From Avena insularis (Eukaryota > Streptophyta > Magnoliopsida > Poales > Poaceae): a DNA stretch of 64,000 nt. The notes below the pieces were generated by a model. It worked only from the letters and a program-made list of their open reading frames with translations. It had not been told where the DNA came from and made no database searches. Below, one piece after another: positions 46,140 to 57,400 of the stretch (within the stretch, counting starts at the first letter, position 1; every line of letters begins with the position of its first letter). Location: contig CM042694.1 in assembly GCA_023614405.1 (NCBI GenBank), positions 477,497,392 to 477,561,391 of the forward strand, given 5' to 3'. The translations under genes and the position numbers were made by a program.

Positions 46140-47381
46140 AATAATAAGACTAGTCATAGTGAGAGTAACATTGCTAATACTAACATGCATAATATTTAAT
46201 GAATAAAAAGATGACTGTGTAACATATTACGTTACGATAACACCACCATGACTAGCCTAAACAAATAACCAGTGCGTGTCGGGGTAAAGGCTACCAAGTA
46301 GACAAGTACCAACCAAATTCAAATTGAAGCTGGATTTCCTTTATAAGAAAAGAGAAACTTGATCTTGAACCATCTCACATGACGTCTAGATAGTCCGGAA
46401 CATGGTGGGACATTACTCGAAAGCTCTAAAAGCGTATCTTTTAGCGAATATCACATCAAATACCTCTTTGATTCAAAGTAATTTCACCAGAACTTCGGAT
46501 GATTTCATGAAATCCCTAAGGAGTTTTCATGGGGATTGTTTCTTTGTTGGGATTGAATATTGTAGGAATCAAATAAACTTTGATGCGTACCAAATCAAAT
46601 GATAGGGACTAGAATGGAATGTGCATGGCATTGTAATAAGAACATTCGTCGCGCACGGCTATTTGAGTTGGGGCACGTGCGGCTCCCACAACCAAATTTC
46701 CAATGAAAAAAAGGTGTGGACCCTAGAAATATGCCACATGGCATTTTTTTTACAATTTCCATCCACCGTACATTTAAAAGATCCGACAGCTTGGCAATGT
46801 GTTCTATCCACGGGACTAAAATTCTCATGTTAGCTCCCTATCAATTTGGTTGTATTAAAGGATTTTGGGATAGGGTGGCTTGTTTAAGTCACAACCAAAA
46901 GAACAAAAAAATCTGCTAGAGAGAGATTAATGTATTTTATATTGGGAATTTTGGAAGGAGAAGAACATGATGGTTTTCAAGTAAGCCCTCAATGCTATAA
47001 TTAGCACACCTTATCTTTGAGAAAATGGTGCAACGCGTCTGAGGCCATGCGATTTGGAGCAGCGACGGTTCGGTTGGCCGCGCAACCCAAGTAGTGTCCT
47101 ATTCGTTTCCACCGTTTTTGGTATGCATAAACTCTTATATTATTCTAACCGAATAGAAAAATTGGTACCCTTTTTCTCAGGAAAATGGTGAAACAAAAAA
47201 TAATCATCACACCAAATAACATTGTTTCTTGTTTTCTTTATATCAGCTTTTTAATTAATATTGTATACGGTTCGCTTAATTCGGATAATGCAAATAGGAC
47301 CGCAGAATTTAGGCCTTCCAGGACTTGCCTTCATAGATTGGGTTGAGTACTTCCTCACCTAAAAGACACTGAGCTGTAGGG
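46140..47381. other. Intergenic DNA upstream of the transporter gene
   Basis: No gene was recognised. A region around 46454-46600 has partly complementary ends (CTTTGATTCAAAG... / ...AATCAAATAAACTTTG), possibly an old MITE. The remainder is AT-rich. Confidence 0.4.
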
Positions 47382-47606
47382 TGTCAAGTGGGATCCCACC
47401 TAGATCCCACCCTAGTTCATTTTAAAGAAATGAACTAGGGTGAGATTTAGGTGGGATCCCACTTAGGGTGCAGTTCATTTTAAAGATCTCACCCTAGTTC
47501 ATTTCAAGTGGGATCCTACCTAGATCCCACCTAGATCTCATCCTAGTTCATTTTAAAGAAATCTTAATAAGAACTAAGGTGGGATTTAGGTGAGATTTCA
47601 CTTGAC
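47382..47606. repeat. Fold-back repeat with internal motif reiteration
   Basis: Begins TGTCAAGTGGGATCCCACC and ends GATTTCACTTGACA, so the ends are inverted copies. Within it, CCCTAGTTCATTTTAAAG recurs several times in both orientations, separated by GTGGGATC palindromes. A single strand could fold almost entirely on itself. It may be a foldback MITE or a small-RNA-producing hairpin. No exact target duplication was found. Confidence 0.7.
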
Positions 47607-47839
47607 AGCCTAGTGAGCTGCACCGTATCTTTCGTGTGGCTAGGCTAGGCCTTTTCCCGAGCCGTACCTGGCTCACAGGATCTCCGGGAAAGCAGTCAAG
47701 AAAATAGCTGTCACGGGCCATACACGCTGCCACAACATATGTGTGTCGGCCGGGCTCGATCCCTTTCCCAACAGGAGAAAACCAAACCGTTACTGGTCAC
47801 CAACACCGCGAGACTCCATCCAGTCACCAGCACAGCAAC

Positions 47840-47905
47840 ACTGCCGAGTGCCGACGCGCGCCTCCCGGCGTCCATAAATACACGGCCACCCAACCCCCGG
47901 TTCAC
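47840..47905 (+). promoter_or_regulatory. Predicted core promoter of the NPF7-like gene
   Basis: A TATA-like CATAAATAC lies at 47873-47881 in an otherwise GC-rich block, a layout typical of grass promoters. Transcription would start about 30 bp downstream, near 47905, about 100 bp ahead of the upstream ORF. Prediction by position only. Confidence 0.45.
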
Positions 47906-48006
47906 CTCACAGACTCATTCATTCCCTTCTTCTCCAACTCCGTTGCCGGCCGGTGAGGGCAAGCAAGAGGCGATCTCGCCTATACTCAGCGCGGTTCGCT
48001 CTGTAA

Positions 48007-48764
48007 ATGTCTGGAGCCCCGCCCGGTTTCGTCGCGGTGTCTTCCGGGCTAGAGGTGGCGCTGGTTCCCGTCTTAGACTTGGCAGTCGTTTCCTTCCTGA
48101 AGCTGTGCTCCTCCCCGTCACCGGAGAAGAAGCTGCGCTCTTGCACCGGAGGGTTCATCAACGAAGGTATATACAGTAGTACTAGACTGTAGATGTATAG
48201 ACATGTGTGCAGTAGATGTTGTCCATCATGTTACCGTGCTTACATGCATCATGCATGGCTGATGTCAGCTCTTGTATTAGTATGATTCTATTATCGCCGT
48301 TTCGATCTGTTATGCTACTGCTAGTATCCACCATTCTGCGCGTGGCTTGGCTTAGATCCGAGCGCTGCTGTGCATAAGCACAAAACTCTGTTCATCGCCC
48401 TACTCCGTTGGGTGGTCATATGCATGTACCACACGTGGGACCCCATTGAACTACTCCGTACGTATACATGTGTATGTCACCAAGATGTAGTCTTTGATAT
48501 ACTATATGGTTTTTTTCTTGAAGAGAAAAGGTAGCAGTAATATATACTGAGATAAGACAGTGTGCGGCGATAAGCGAGCCTGCGTCTCTATTTTGTTTAA
48601 TTTTAATTTTAGAACACGGGGAATCAATTCAAGCATATTTAATCATGCATGTTGAGTCGAAATGTTTTCTTAGCTGCAAATAAAATTCGACTTGTTTTTT
48701 GTGTGTGTGTGTGGCAATGGGCATGGTTGATTCATCCTTGACATGGGCTGTTCTCGCAGGTTGA
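48007..48764 (+). CDS. Spliced upstream ORF, 54 codons
   Basis: Starts with an ATG at 48007-48009 in the first leader exon and runs without a stop to the donor at 48166. After joining to 48760, the next codons are GGT and TGA (48762-48764), giving a 54-residue peptide. The sequence is hydrophobic in the middle (VALVPVLDLAVVSFLKL) and then Ser/Pro/Lys-rich. If translated it would reduce initiation at the main ORF downstream. There is no evidence of conservation. It depends on the leader-exon model. Confidence 0.4.
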
Positions 48765-48932
48765 AGTAATCCTTTCAAGGCTTACGCATAAAAAATCTGA
48801 AGAACTTTTGGAAGGATCTGCCGGAGCTAGCGAACAAAACAGACAAGGTATCGTGTGGGACAAAACATCTTCCTTCCAACTTATAGACGCCGCAGCAATA
48901 ATACGATTGATGCACGGTAAACGTGTCTCGTA

Positions 48933-49505
48933 CTCCCTCCGTTTTAAAATATAAGATGTTTTAGTTTTGTGAAGGAATTGTATCTACACTTCTTTTAGTA
49001 TGTAGGTTCGTTCCAAACCTAAATAAATCTACACATTAGGCCTCGTTCGTTTAATAATTTAAAGGCATGGATTGATCTGGATTGTTGCTCAATCCAAGTG
49101 GTCCAGCCCGGCAAGGTTTAATTCCCAGTCCAAACAGGGTCTTCGTTTAATCCAGTGCAAAATTCCCCCCCCGGCAACCCATCCAGCCCATTTGTACTGT
49201 CTTGGTTTGGAAAAAAATAATCGCCACCTGCCCCGTGGATTGAATCCAGGACACGAGAGAGGTAGCTAAAAGCCAGCACAGCGACAAGGACGGACGTACC
49301 CGGTGGGCTCAAACGAACGTGTGTTTTTTTCAGGGGTTGGTAGGGATTAGCCTCACATGGATTTGGTGATGGTACATGATTCATCCAATCCAAACTTAGG
49401 TTGGTTCCACGCCTGGTTTAGTTCCCCAAGAAACGAACGAGGCCTTAAAGAGGTCTAGATACGTTTCTTTCACAAAGCTCAAACATGTTATATTTTGAAA
49501 CGGAG
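48933..49505. mobile_element. Stowaway MITE interrupted by a Tourist-like MITE
   Basis: The outer element begins CTCCCTCCGTTTTAAAATAT after TA (48931-48932) and ends GAAACGGAG before TA (49506-49507). It belongs to the same family as the MITE at 31055-31221. The right tip is shortened. It lies in a predicted leader intron. Without the nested insertion it would be about 165 bp. Confidence 0.85.
49039..49444. mobile_element. Tourist-like (PIF/Harbinger) MITE nested in the Stowaway
   Basis: 406 bp with inverted ends GGCCTCGTTCGTTT / AAACGAACGAGGCC and a 3-bp TTA duplication at 49036-49038 and 49445-49447. A 3-bp TTA duplication is typical of Tourist/PIF elements. Non-coding. Confidence 0.88.
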
Positions 49506-49689
49506 TATGTACGAGCGAACATTTCGTACTGTGATAAGCAGTACTGCATTTGATCTGCAACCGACCAACGGGACACAACGTACAGTAGACTTGAGGAATT
49601 GAAATATGATGTTAATATACTGATACAGTTCTAGAAGAACAGTTCCCTGAATGAACAAACAGCTGCAGTACATATGTCCACATTAATTA

Positions 49690-49809
49690 CTCCCTCCGAT
49701 CCGTATTATTATTTTCAACTTTATCTAGATGCGTATGTATCTAGTTAAATATTTAAACTAGATATATTCATATCTAGACAAAGTTGAGAATAATAATATG
49801 GATCAGGGG
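49690..49809. mobile_element. Stowaway-like MITE in the leader intron
   Basis: About 120 bp between TA at 49688-49689 and TA at 49810-49811. The left tip is CTCCCTCCGATCC. The right tip, GGATCAGGGG, is altered. Long complementary arms (TATTATTATTTTCAACTTT / AAAGTTGAGAATAATAATA) resemble the MITE at 46019-46139. Confidence 0.75.
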
Positions 49810-49944
49810 TATGAACTCAACTGGGGTCTGCGGTCATGGTCGCATCACTGTCTGTGTCTAATCTAGGTTCTAAACTGTACCCGTTTCAAAAAAAAAAGTT
49901 TCTGAACTGTTGATGTGGCTGTTTCAGAAAACGCACTACTGAAG

Positions 49945-51897
49945 ATGGTGATGGCTCCAAACACCGTCGACTCGAACGCCACCACATCTCTCATCACTGA
50001 AGATGGGTCAATGGACAGGCGTGGGAACCCGGCCGTCAAAGCAAAAACTGGGAAATGGAAATCTTCCATCCTGCTGCTAGGTAAAAATCATGCTCAGCTG
50101 GACTCTGTCTTGGTCAAACCGCTACTTTGAACGAACTGGATCGAGATTTTTGATCACGGTCTCTGCTCCTGACGATGCAGTGAACTACGGACTCGTGACG
50201 TGCGCCTTCTTCGGCGTCGGGGTGAACCTGGTGGTGTTCCTCCGGCGGGTGCTCCACCAGGACAACGCCGAGGCTGCCAACAGCATCAGCAAATGGACCG
50301 GCACCGTCTACATCTTCTCCCTCATCGGCGCCTTCATGAGCGACTCCTACTGGGGCCGCTACATCACCTGCGCCGTCTTCCAGATGATCTATGTCACGGT
50401 ACGCTCATCGTGTTCAGACTTGTTCTGTCTGAGTTGGTTTCACTCAAATGTGTCTGAACTTCTGAACTCTGATATCAGGGGCTGGTGATACTGTCGCTCG
50501 CGTCGTGGTTCCTGCTGGTGAAGCCGTCAGGATGTGGCGACCCGGAGACGCACTGCGACCCGCCGTCGACGGCCGGGGTGGCGCTGTTCTACCTGTCCAC
50601 GTACATGATCGCGTTCGGCAACGGCGGGTACCAGCCGTCCATCGCGACCCTGGGCTCGGACCAGTTCGACGAGACGGACCCGGACGAGGCGCTCTCCAAG
50701 GTGGCCTTCTTCAGCTACTTCTACCTGGCGCTCAACGTGGGCTCCCTCTTCTCCAACACGGTGCTGGTGTACTACGAGGACGCGGGACAGTGGGTCATGG
50801 GGTTCTGGGTCTCGGCCGCCGCGGCAGCGATGGCGCTCGTGCTCTTCCTCCTCGGCACCCCGAACTACCGCTACTTCAAGCCCAGCGGCAACCCGCTGAC
50901 ACGCATCGCGCAGGTGCTCGTTGCGGCGTCTCGCAAGTGGCGCACCGAGGCGCCCGCCCGTGGCGAGCTGCTTCACGAGCTGGACGGCGACGAGTCTTAC
51001 AGGGAGGCGGGAATCCGGAAGATCCTGCACAGCGACCAGCTCAGGTATCTGGACAAGGCGGCGACGGTGACCGAGGAGGAGTACCGCGATCCGGAGAACA
51101 TAAAAAACCCGTGGAGGCTCTGCACGGTGACGCAGGTGGAGGAGGTGAAGTGCATCCTGAAGATGCTGCCCATCTGGCTGTGCACGATCGTCTACTCGGT
51201 GGTGTTCACGCAGATGGCCTCCCTGTTCGTGGAACAAGGCACCACCATGAACACCTACATCGGGTCGTTCCACGTGCCGGCGGCCAGCATGTCGGTGTTC
51301 GACATCCTGAGCGTGCTGGCGTTCATCGCCATCTACCGTCGCGTGCTGGTTCCGGTCATGGCGAAGCTGTCGGGGAACCCGCAGGGGCTGACGGAGCTGC
51401 AGCGCATGGGCGTCGGGCTCGTGATCGGCATGGAGGCGATGGTGGTGGCGGGCGTGGTGGAGGTGGAACGGCTGAAGCGGGTGCCCGCGTCCGCGCCGGA
51501 CGAGCCGAGCTCCCTGAGCGTGCTGTGGCAGGTGCCGCAGTACGCGCTGATCGGAGCATCGGAGGTGTTCATGTACGTGGGGCAGCTGGAGTTCTTCAAC
51601 GGGCAGGCGCCCGACGGCGTCAAGAGCTTCGGCAGCTCGCTGTGCATGGCGTCCATCTCGCTCGGGAACTACGTCAGCATCATGCTGGTCAGCGTAGTCA
51701 CCAGCCTCACCGCCGGGGACAGGCGGCCCGGGTGGATCCCAGGCAACCTCAACTCCGGCCACCTCGACAGGTTCTACTTCCTCCTCGCGGCGCTCTCGCT
51801 CGTCGACCTCGCAGTGTACGTGGCCTGCGCGATGTGGTACAAGGGCATCAAGCTCGACAGCAACGCAGAGGAGGTTAAGGTGCCCGTGCACGTTTAG
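49945..51897 (+). CDS. NPF7: NPF7-like (NRT1.5-type) nitrate/peptide transporter family protein, 590 residues
   Basis: Exons 49945-50080, 50181-50398 and 50479-51897 (1773 nt) with GT-AG introns of 100 and 80 bp. The protein has about twelve membrane segments. N-terminal TEDGSMDRRGNPAVKAKTGKW and GVGVNLVVFLRRVLHQDNAE, then KWTGTVYIFSLIGAFMSDSY, GNGGYQPSIATLGSDQFDE (the PTR signature area), NPWRLCTVTQVEEVKCIL and QVPQYALIGASEVFMYVGQ match NPF7/NRT1.5 proteins throughout. In Arabidopsis NPF7.3 acts at the root pericycle plasma membrane to load nitrate, and K+, into xylem. The usual ExxER/K proton-coupling motif of TM1 is absent (LVNYGLVTCAFFG), which fits NPF7.3. The frame is intact. The ATG at 49951 is an alternative start. 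The exact orthologue is not resolved. Confidence 0.93.
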
Positions 51898-52152
51898 GAT
51901 TTTCGGCCCATGAGGTATTTTAAGTGGGCTTGCCATCGGCTCGTCCCAACGCACTGGGCTGGCTATTGGCTTTCCCGTAGTGTCCTAATAATAAGTATGT
52001 CAATCTTTGATATCGCTGGATATGTCCGGCCCATGATGCTTCAGCTCCAAGAGTCCCCAGTCCATGTCCTGCAAATTTTGTGTTACTTGAACACTCAATC
52101 TCTGAATTCTGATGAATCAAATCGAAGAAGTTCCCTTCTCGCGAAAAAAATA
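51898..52152 (+). other. Predicted 3' UTR and flank of the NPF7-like gene
   Basis: Follows the stop codon at 51895-51897. An AATAAT-type signal (CCTAATAATAAG) lies at about 51985-51996 and could support polyadenylation just downstream. Ends at a MITE. Confidence 0.4.
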
Positions 52153-52273
52153 CTCCCTCCGATCTATATTATGACTCAAATTTGTCTAGATTCGGATGTA
52201 GCTTGTACTTAAATTTAACTAGATACATTCGAATCTAAATAAATTTAAGTTAACTAATATGAATCGGAGGGAG
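52153..52273. mobile_element. Stowaway MITE downstream of the NPF7-like gene
   Basis: 121 bp with near-perfect CTCCCTCCGAT / ATCGGAGGGAG ends and TA at both sides (52151-52152 and 52274-52275). Complementary arms are present. It is the best-preserved Stowaway in the window. Confidence 0.92.
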
Positions 52274-52275
52274 TA

Positions 52276-54007
52276 AAAAAAATCTAAGAAGTTTCCGAGC
52301 CCCATGATGGAGCTAGCAAGCACTGCGGGGAAGCAACAGAGCTGTGACCAGTTCTGACTGTTAGACGGTAGTCAACACGACAACACTTTGGACAAGAATG
52401 TTTTTAATAAAACGGACAATTTTGCTCATTTTATTTAAAAAATAGAAGAGAATTGACCGATTCATTTGTAGGGGCACCGACCGAAAATTCGTACAAATGC
52501 ACCAATACTGTCATGGAACACGACTATATTGGGCATACCACCACAACCAACCTGGCTACCCACACACGAAACACAAGCACACAAGAAGACCCACGTCGAG
52601 GTTGCCACTAAGCGTCATCCTCATCACACCTCCGAGAGCCAGGGACTCCGACTTCACCAGCGACTTCCAAAACAGAGCCTCCCAGACGGTGCCGTAAACC
52701 ATGTCGGCCTATGCCATCAATTGGCCACACGCGCCAAGGAGAGATAGCTCCAACTCAGACGACGAGCTTCACAAGGGAATTATGTTGATATTGCGCCGAC
52801 CGAGACCCTGCAGAACCACCGGCGGCCGGTCATCGTCGCCGCCCGGACACGCTCCACCGCAGCTCTGACTTCACAGCAACACAACGGAGCAGACGAACCC
52901 ATCGGACACGCCGGGAAAACCGACTACCGAAGATCAGCCGCGGCCCAAGCTCAGCTCGAGGCATCACCTTTGCCAAACTTCACCCTTGGACCTTGCATAG
53001 CTGCCCGGCAACAGGCCCCTTCACTGAACCCCTGGCCACAGGTGACTCCGAGACGATGCCCCCAAGAAGGTAAGAGACGCATAAGCGCCCCCATCGCCCG
53101 ATCGCAGATCTGAGGTTTCCCTCCGAAGTCGAGGCCGCAGGAGAGGGGCGAGCACACCTCGCGACGATGCATCCAAGGAAGACCGAGACACCCTCGGGCG
53201 CCCCCATCCCGGCTCCGGCCAAACCGGAGCAAAGATTTCTCCCGGAGGTGCTCAACGACCTACCACCTGAATCGGCCGCACACACGCCACCGCCACGCGC
53301 GCCGAAGCCCGTCAACCTCCACCCCATGCCAAGGCCAGCTATGCGCCTCCAGGCCGAGCACGCCGGCGCGGCACAGAGGCAAACCCGGACAAGCCTTGTC
53401 ATAGCTCAAGCGCAGCACCCAGAACCTCGCCACCGACCAGCCCTCACCGCCGCCCTCACGGCCGAATCAGGCCGCCACCACCCCCAGCCGGGCAGAGAGA
53501 AGCCCCCCGCGGCCAGATCGGGGGCCACCACCCCGGGCTCCATGGGCCACCGCGTCGGCTAGCACGAGCCCCGGCGGCCCAGCGCCTCCACGGCAGCCCA
53601 CCTCGCCGGCCGCAGCCACCCTCCACCATCTGTGCCTTGCCACAAGTAGTCCTCCACCGCGCCATGAGCAGCGAAGAGAAGCCGCCCCGCCGCCACCTTC
53701 CCCGGGATGCACGCGGCTTCGCCGGTGCCCCCCTCCGACGGCGGCGCTGCGGAGAGGAGGAGAGGGAGGAGGCCCGAGGGCCGACGGCGCAATGGTTCCC
53801 CCGTGTCGCCAAGGGAGGGCGACGCGGGGGTGGGGAGTGTGTTTCTGCGATGAAACTTTTACAAGACTTTTATAGAGTTGCAGTATATCAAGATCGGTGT
53901 TGGGTGGGCAGCTGGTATTTTCAAGATGAGATTTGAGCATTGCCCAAGTAGGTGCCGCATGGATTAGGTAGGGTAGGCACGTTCTTGTTTACCCCCACAT
54001 CATCCAG
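52276..54007 (-). mobile_element. GC-rich non-coding repeat, probably a minus-oriented LINE-like relic
   Basis: The right part (53000-53850) is strongly GC-rich. The left end (52398-52445), read on the minus strand, is an A/T-rich 3' end (TTTTATTAAAAACATTC). Such GC-rich-to-A-rich layouts are common in grass LINE debris. Long ORFs on both strands (for example 53167-53562 and 53467-53940) are composition artefacts without domains. No target duplication was found. Confidence 0.35.
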
Positions 54008-54014
54008 TGTTGTA

Positions 54015-54468
54015 AGAGCATCTCTAACAAAGACTGAACTCACCGAAACTGAAAATGGTGAGTTCAGTCTTTCGAAAACGATGGTTCGGCAATTTTGATC
54101 TCGCGCAGAATTGAACCTTTAAATACGAATGAAAAAACAAAATTAAAATTTCGCGGGAGAATTCGGCGATGAATACATATAAACGAGGATAGTTCCCTAG
54201 TTGAGCATCATACGTACATAATTTTTACATAAAACATAAAATTAAGTTACTCCTCCGCCACGTGACCTAATTTCAATAAAATTCGGCCCCGAGGGGCCTC
54301 TACGCGCGGCGGAGGACGGAGAGGCCGAGGAAGGCGAGGCGGCGAACGGAAGAACACGGCGGCGCGCGGCCTACTTCGAGTCGAGCTTGACGATCTCGAG
54401 CTTCACACGGCGGATGCATACCTCCCTCTGCGCCGCCTCGTACTCGCGGACTTGGCGAACGACGTCGG
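54015..54468 (-). mobile_element. Harbinger-like fragment cut by the LARD insertion
   Basis: Begins GAGCATCTCTAACAAAG, close to the tip of the Harbinger element at 31499. The minus strand at 54370-54468 encodes a charged helical C-terminus (REYEAAQREVCIRRVKLEIV, then a stop), the style of a Harbinger accessory protein end. The rest would lie beyond the LARD, outside the window. Confidence 0.4.
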
Positions 54469-57400
54469 TGTAGCATCCCGGTAAAATCACTACTAGCAAA
54501 TCGTTGTGTTTTTGTTTTGTGCATCATCATGATCGCATGCTCATGTCATCATGCCACATTGCATTTAAGCATCGTCATCATCAGGCATAAGTTTGTCTAA
54601 AAGTATTTTCTAAATGCCGACCTTTATTACCTTTGTTTTCTAAATGCCCCGTCTCTATTCAAATTAAAACCCCGGTCATGTCCGGATATTTTTGTTTGTC
54701 TAAAAACTATTTGTGAAAGTCTTTTTAAATTAAAATAAATATAAAACTATTTTTACCTAGGAAGGCAGTCGTAGGCCAGGCCAAAAGCCCAGCCCGCAGC
54801 TACCTACTATCCCACTACAAATCCGGAACCCTAACCCTAAACCTGACCTGACCTACCAAACCACCCCGGTCACACCCTCAGACACGGTACCTCAGGCACC
54901 GCACCACTGCTGATACATCAGACACACATCGCGGCGTTGCGACACGATCCTGCCCCAGCCCCGCATACCACACGATGCGGTACACGCCCTAGAGCCCCAC
55001 CCCCGCACCGCGTCCTCCCGATGCGACCGATGCTCGCGGGCCCCACCCCGACTCGGCCGCCTCCCTCCTCTCGTCGTGATCCTCATATCGAGACCCCGCA
55101 TGACCCCACCTACCCCTATCCCCATCGATCACCGTGGCTCCCTCTCACCTCACGGTCATCACCGTCGCCGCCTGGCTCTACGCCACCCAAGCTCTGCCTC
55201 GCCTCCCTGTCGAGCACGACCGTGATGCCTGTGTCCCTGGGCGCCTCGCTCTTTGCCCGGGCCTCCCCTCTGCCTCGTCGTCGGGAGCTGACCCGCTCCG
55301 TTTCAGCCACCAACGGCCGAGCCGTCTGCCGCCCGATGCAGAGCCCTGGCCGCCTCCTCACCCCGTCGATCCTGCGCCCTTGCCTTCCCCTCGTAGGGCT
55401 CCCGCCGTCCTCTGTTCCGGCCGCTGCCGCATGCGAGCTCTTCCTTGCCACCCCTCTGCCTCCCCGCGGACTGCGCGCCGCCGCATCGGCCTCCCGTCCT
55501 CTACTTCCCGGCATCATCAACCCGACGCCATGGCTGCTGCCTTTCTCCCAGTGCCGCCCGCTACCAGCACCTGCAGTAGCGGCCACCAACCTCAGCCTCC
55601 CGAGCACGTCGCAGCAGGGCTCCGTGCTACCCTCCCTTCGTGTTCGCCGTCCTCCTTGTGTCCGGATGCCGCCTCCCTCCTTTCGCTGCTCTGGCTCGTG
55701 CGCCGCCCCTGCGTCAAGCATGCGCTGGTCGTCGTTCGTGTTCCCCTGCAGAACCGCGCCTGTCCTCGCTCGCGGGCGCCGCCTCCGTTCCGGTTGTTGC
55801 CCTGTTTCATCTCACGCCACCAGTGTGACCTGCAACATCGTAGGGGCTCGCGAACGTGCCCCTGTTCGTTGACCTCCAGCACGTCCCACTCATTGCCTAT
55901 ATTCTCCGTTTGTTGGCTGGCCGCAGTACCAGTTCGAGTTGGTGCTCTCCTGGTGGTGTATAGATGATGTGGGATGGTTGATCTCTATGTGGCGCTCCTC
56001 CCGACAGCTTCGGTTCCTCTGCCACAGGTGAGATGTTGTTCGAGAGACCGAGAACAACACAAGATGAGAAAGATCCGCACAAGACCACCGGTGTCCAATT
56101 CAAGATCGCCATCAACAATGGATCTGTGGAACCCCAAGATCTTCTTCCGAAATCCGAAGCCCCGATCTGAAGCCGAGATCGAACCCCGTCGCACCCCGGA
56201 ACCCCAAGATCTTCGATCCTAGAAGTGCGACCCCTACCTATCCCGTCCCTATTTTATAATGACATATATTTGTTGCATATTAAATTGTCCATGATTGCAT
56301 ACATATTGTGGTTGTTTGGGGGTATTAGATGATTCACCTAAATTAAATATGGAGCGCATATGCGGGCTATTCTTGTCTTATACCGCCTTCATTTAAATTG
56401 GTGTAGCAAACCAATGCCATGTTTTGCCTTGTTATTACAACATTTAAATTGCGGGGTAGCTAAACAACATGAACCATCTAATTAATTATTGGGACCCCGG
56501 TTCCGCTTAATGTTGCCTAATTGCATCGCATCCTTGCCATGACATGCATCATATCATAATCATGCCGGATCTTCTGCCGTAGAATTAAATAGTGCATTCA
56601 TGTTTCTTTTAGTGCTTCAGTTCTTCGCGGATTAGGCCTATTGATGCGAGTATCGACAAGTCCTTCGGATAATGTTTCTTCGGCTATGTTTTCCAGGCGA
56701 GCAATCTCCCCCTTTCTACCTATCTTGCATTTATAGTCTTTACTTCCTCCTATTGATCTATTGCTATCCGTGTTACGATGCTTTAGTTTCCATGCATCAT
56801 TTATATTCCTTGAAGCCTCTATATTGCCTTGGACAAATCATATTGCATGTTGATTGATAGACAGTCGGCCTTGCGAGTCGTAGTTGCTTGCTCAGGTGCT
56901 GCTTTGCGTTGTTGTCGTTCCACCGTTGATAAAAGGTTGGCACATGCTTAATGGTGGAGATGCTTAATGGTGGAGAGGGTCGTGGCTTTAATTATAACTT
57001 GTCAATTAAAGTGCTAGGAATAGATATAACTAATGCTGAGGCATCGGTGGGCAATAGATGTTATTTGGTTTTTCCACGCTCACTTGTGTCCCGTAGGACC
57101 CCGAGTACTTGATACCTGTTCCTTGACTATCGCACTATCCGCATGTGGGACCATGAATCTCCTTAGCCAGAGCTTGATTCATTTCTTATTTCTTGGGGCC
57201 ACAAACTAGTTTGGGGCTTTATTACTATCCTGTACTTATGCCATGCTTTACTGCTTTATTTACGATTGTGCGTGGAGCACCTGTTTAGGAGTTGCGGAGT
57301 GTTTTCGCGGTATCGACAAGCCCAGTCACACTTTCGGGTTCCCAGTCGTTTACAACCATTTGCGCAAACCTTGGGTCCGTCTCGGAGCCGGCCAACTTCG

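Larger units (their letters stand above)
47905..49944 (+). other. Predicted 5' leader of the NPF7-like gene with two introns
   Basis: Candidate leader exons: about 47905-48166, 48760-48847 and 49928-49944. Introns of 593 bp (48167-48759, AAG|GTATAT to CGCAG) and 1080 bp (48848-49927, AAG|GTATCG to TTTCAG) both obey GT-AG. The second intron hosts two Stowaway MITEs, one with a Tourist-like insertion. The main start ATG is at 49945-49947. A single-exon alternative beginning at the ATG at 49915 is in frame but would retain the acceptor, so it is less likely. Confidence 0.5.

Noticed and set aside
47739..48179. 146-codon ORF across the promoter and leader
   Set aside because: It crosses the predicted TATA box and has no domain; not compatible with transcription starting near 47905.
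49915..49944. Upstream in-frame ATG adding 10 residues to the transporter
   Set aside because: A TTTCAG acceptor lies between this ATG and 49945, so the ATG is probably intronic.
50505..51954. Long ORFs in other frames over the transporter (457 and 475 codons)
   Set aside because: They overlap the conserved transporter exon, have no domain, and arise from its GC-rich third positions.
53167..53940. ORFs of 118-157 codons in GC-rich DNA
   Set aside because: Repetitive Pro/Arg/Gly composition, present on both strands, with no domain or splice logic.
54820..54845. Telomere-like CCCTAACCCTAAACC
   Set aside because: Only about two units inside an LTR; no array, so not an interstitial telomere.
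54937..55872. 311-codon Pro/Ser/Arg-rich ORF
   Set aside because: It lies in the GC-rich part of an LTR and the second LTR (62055-62995) breaks the frame with indels; composition explains the length.
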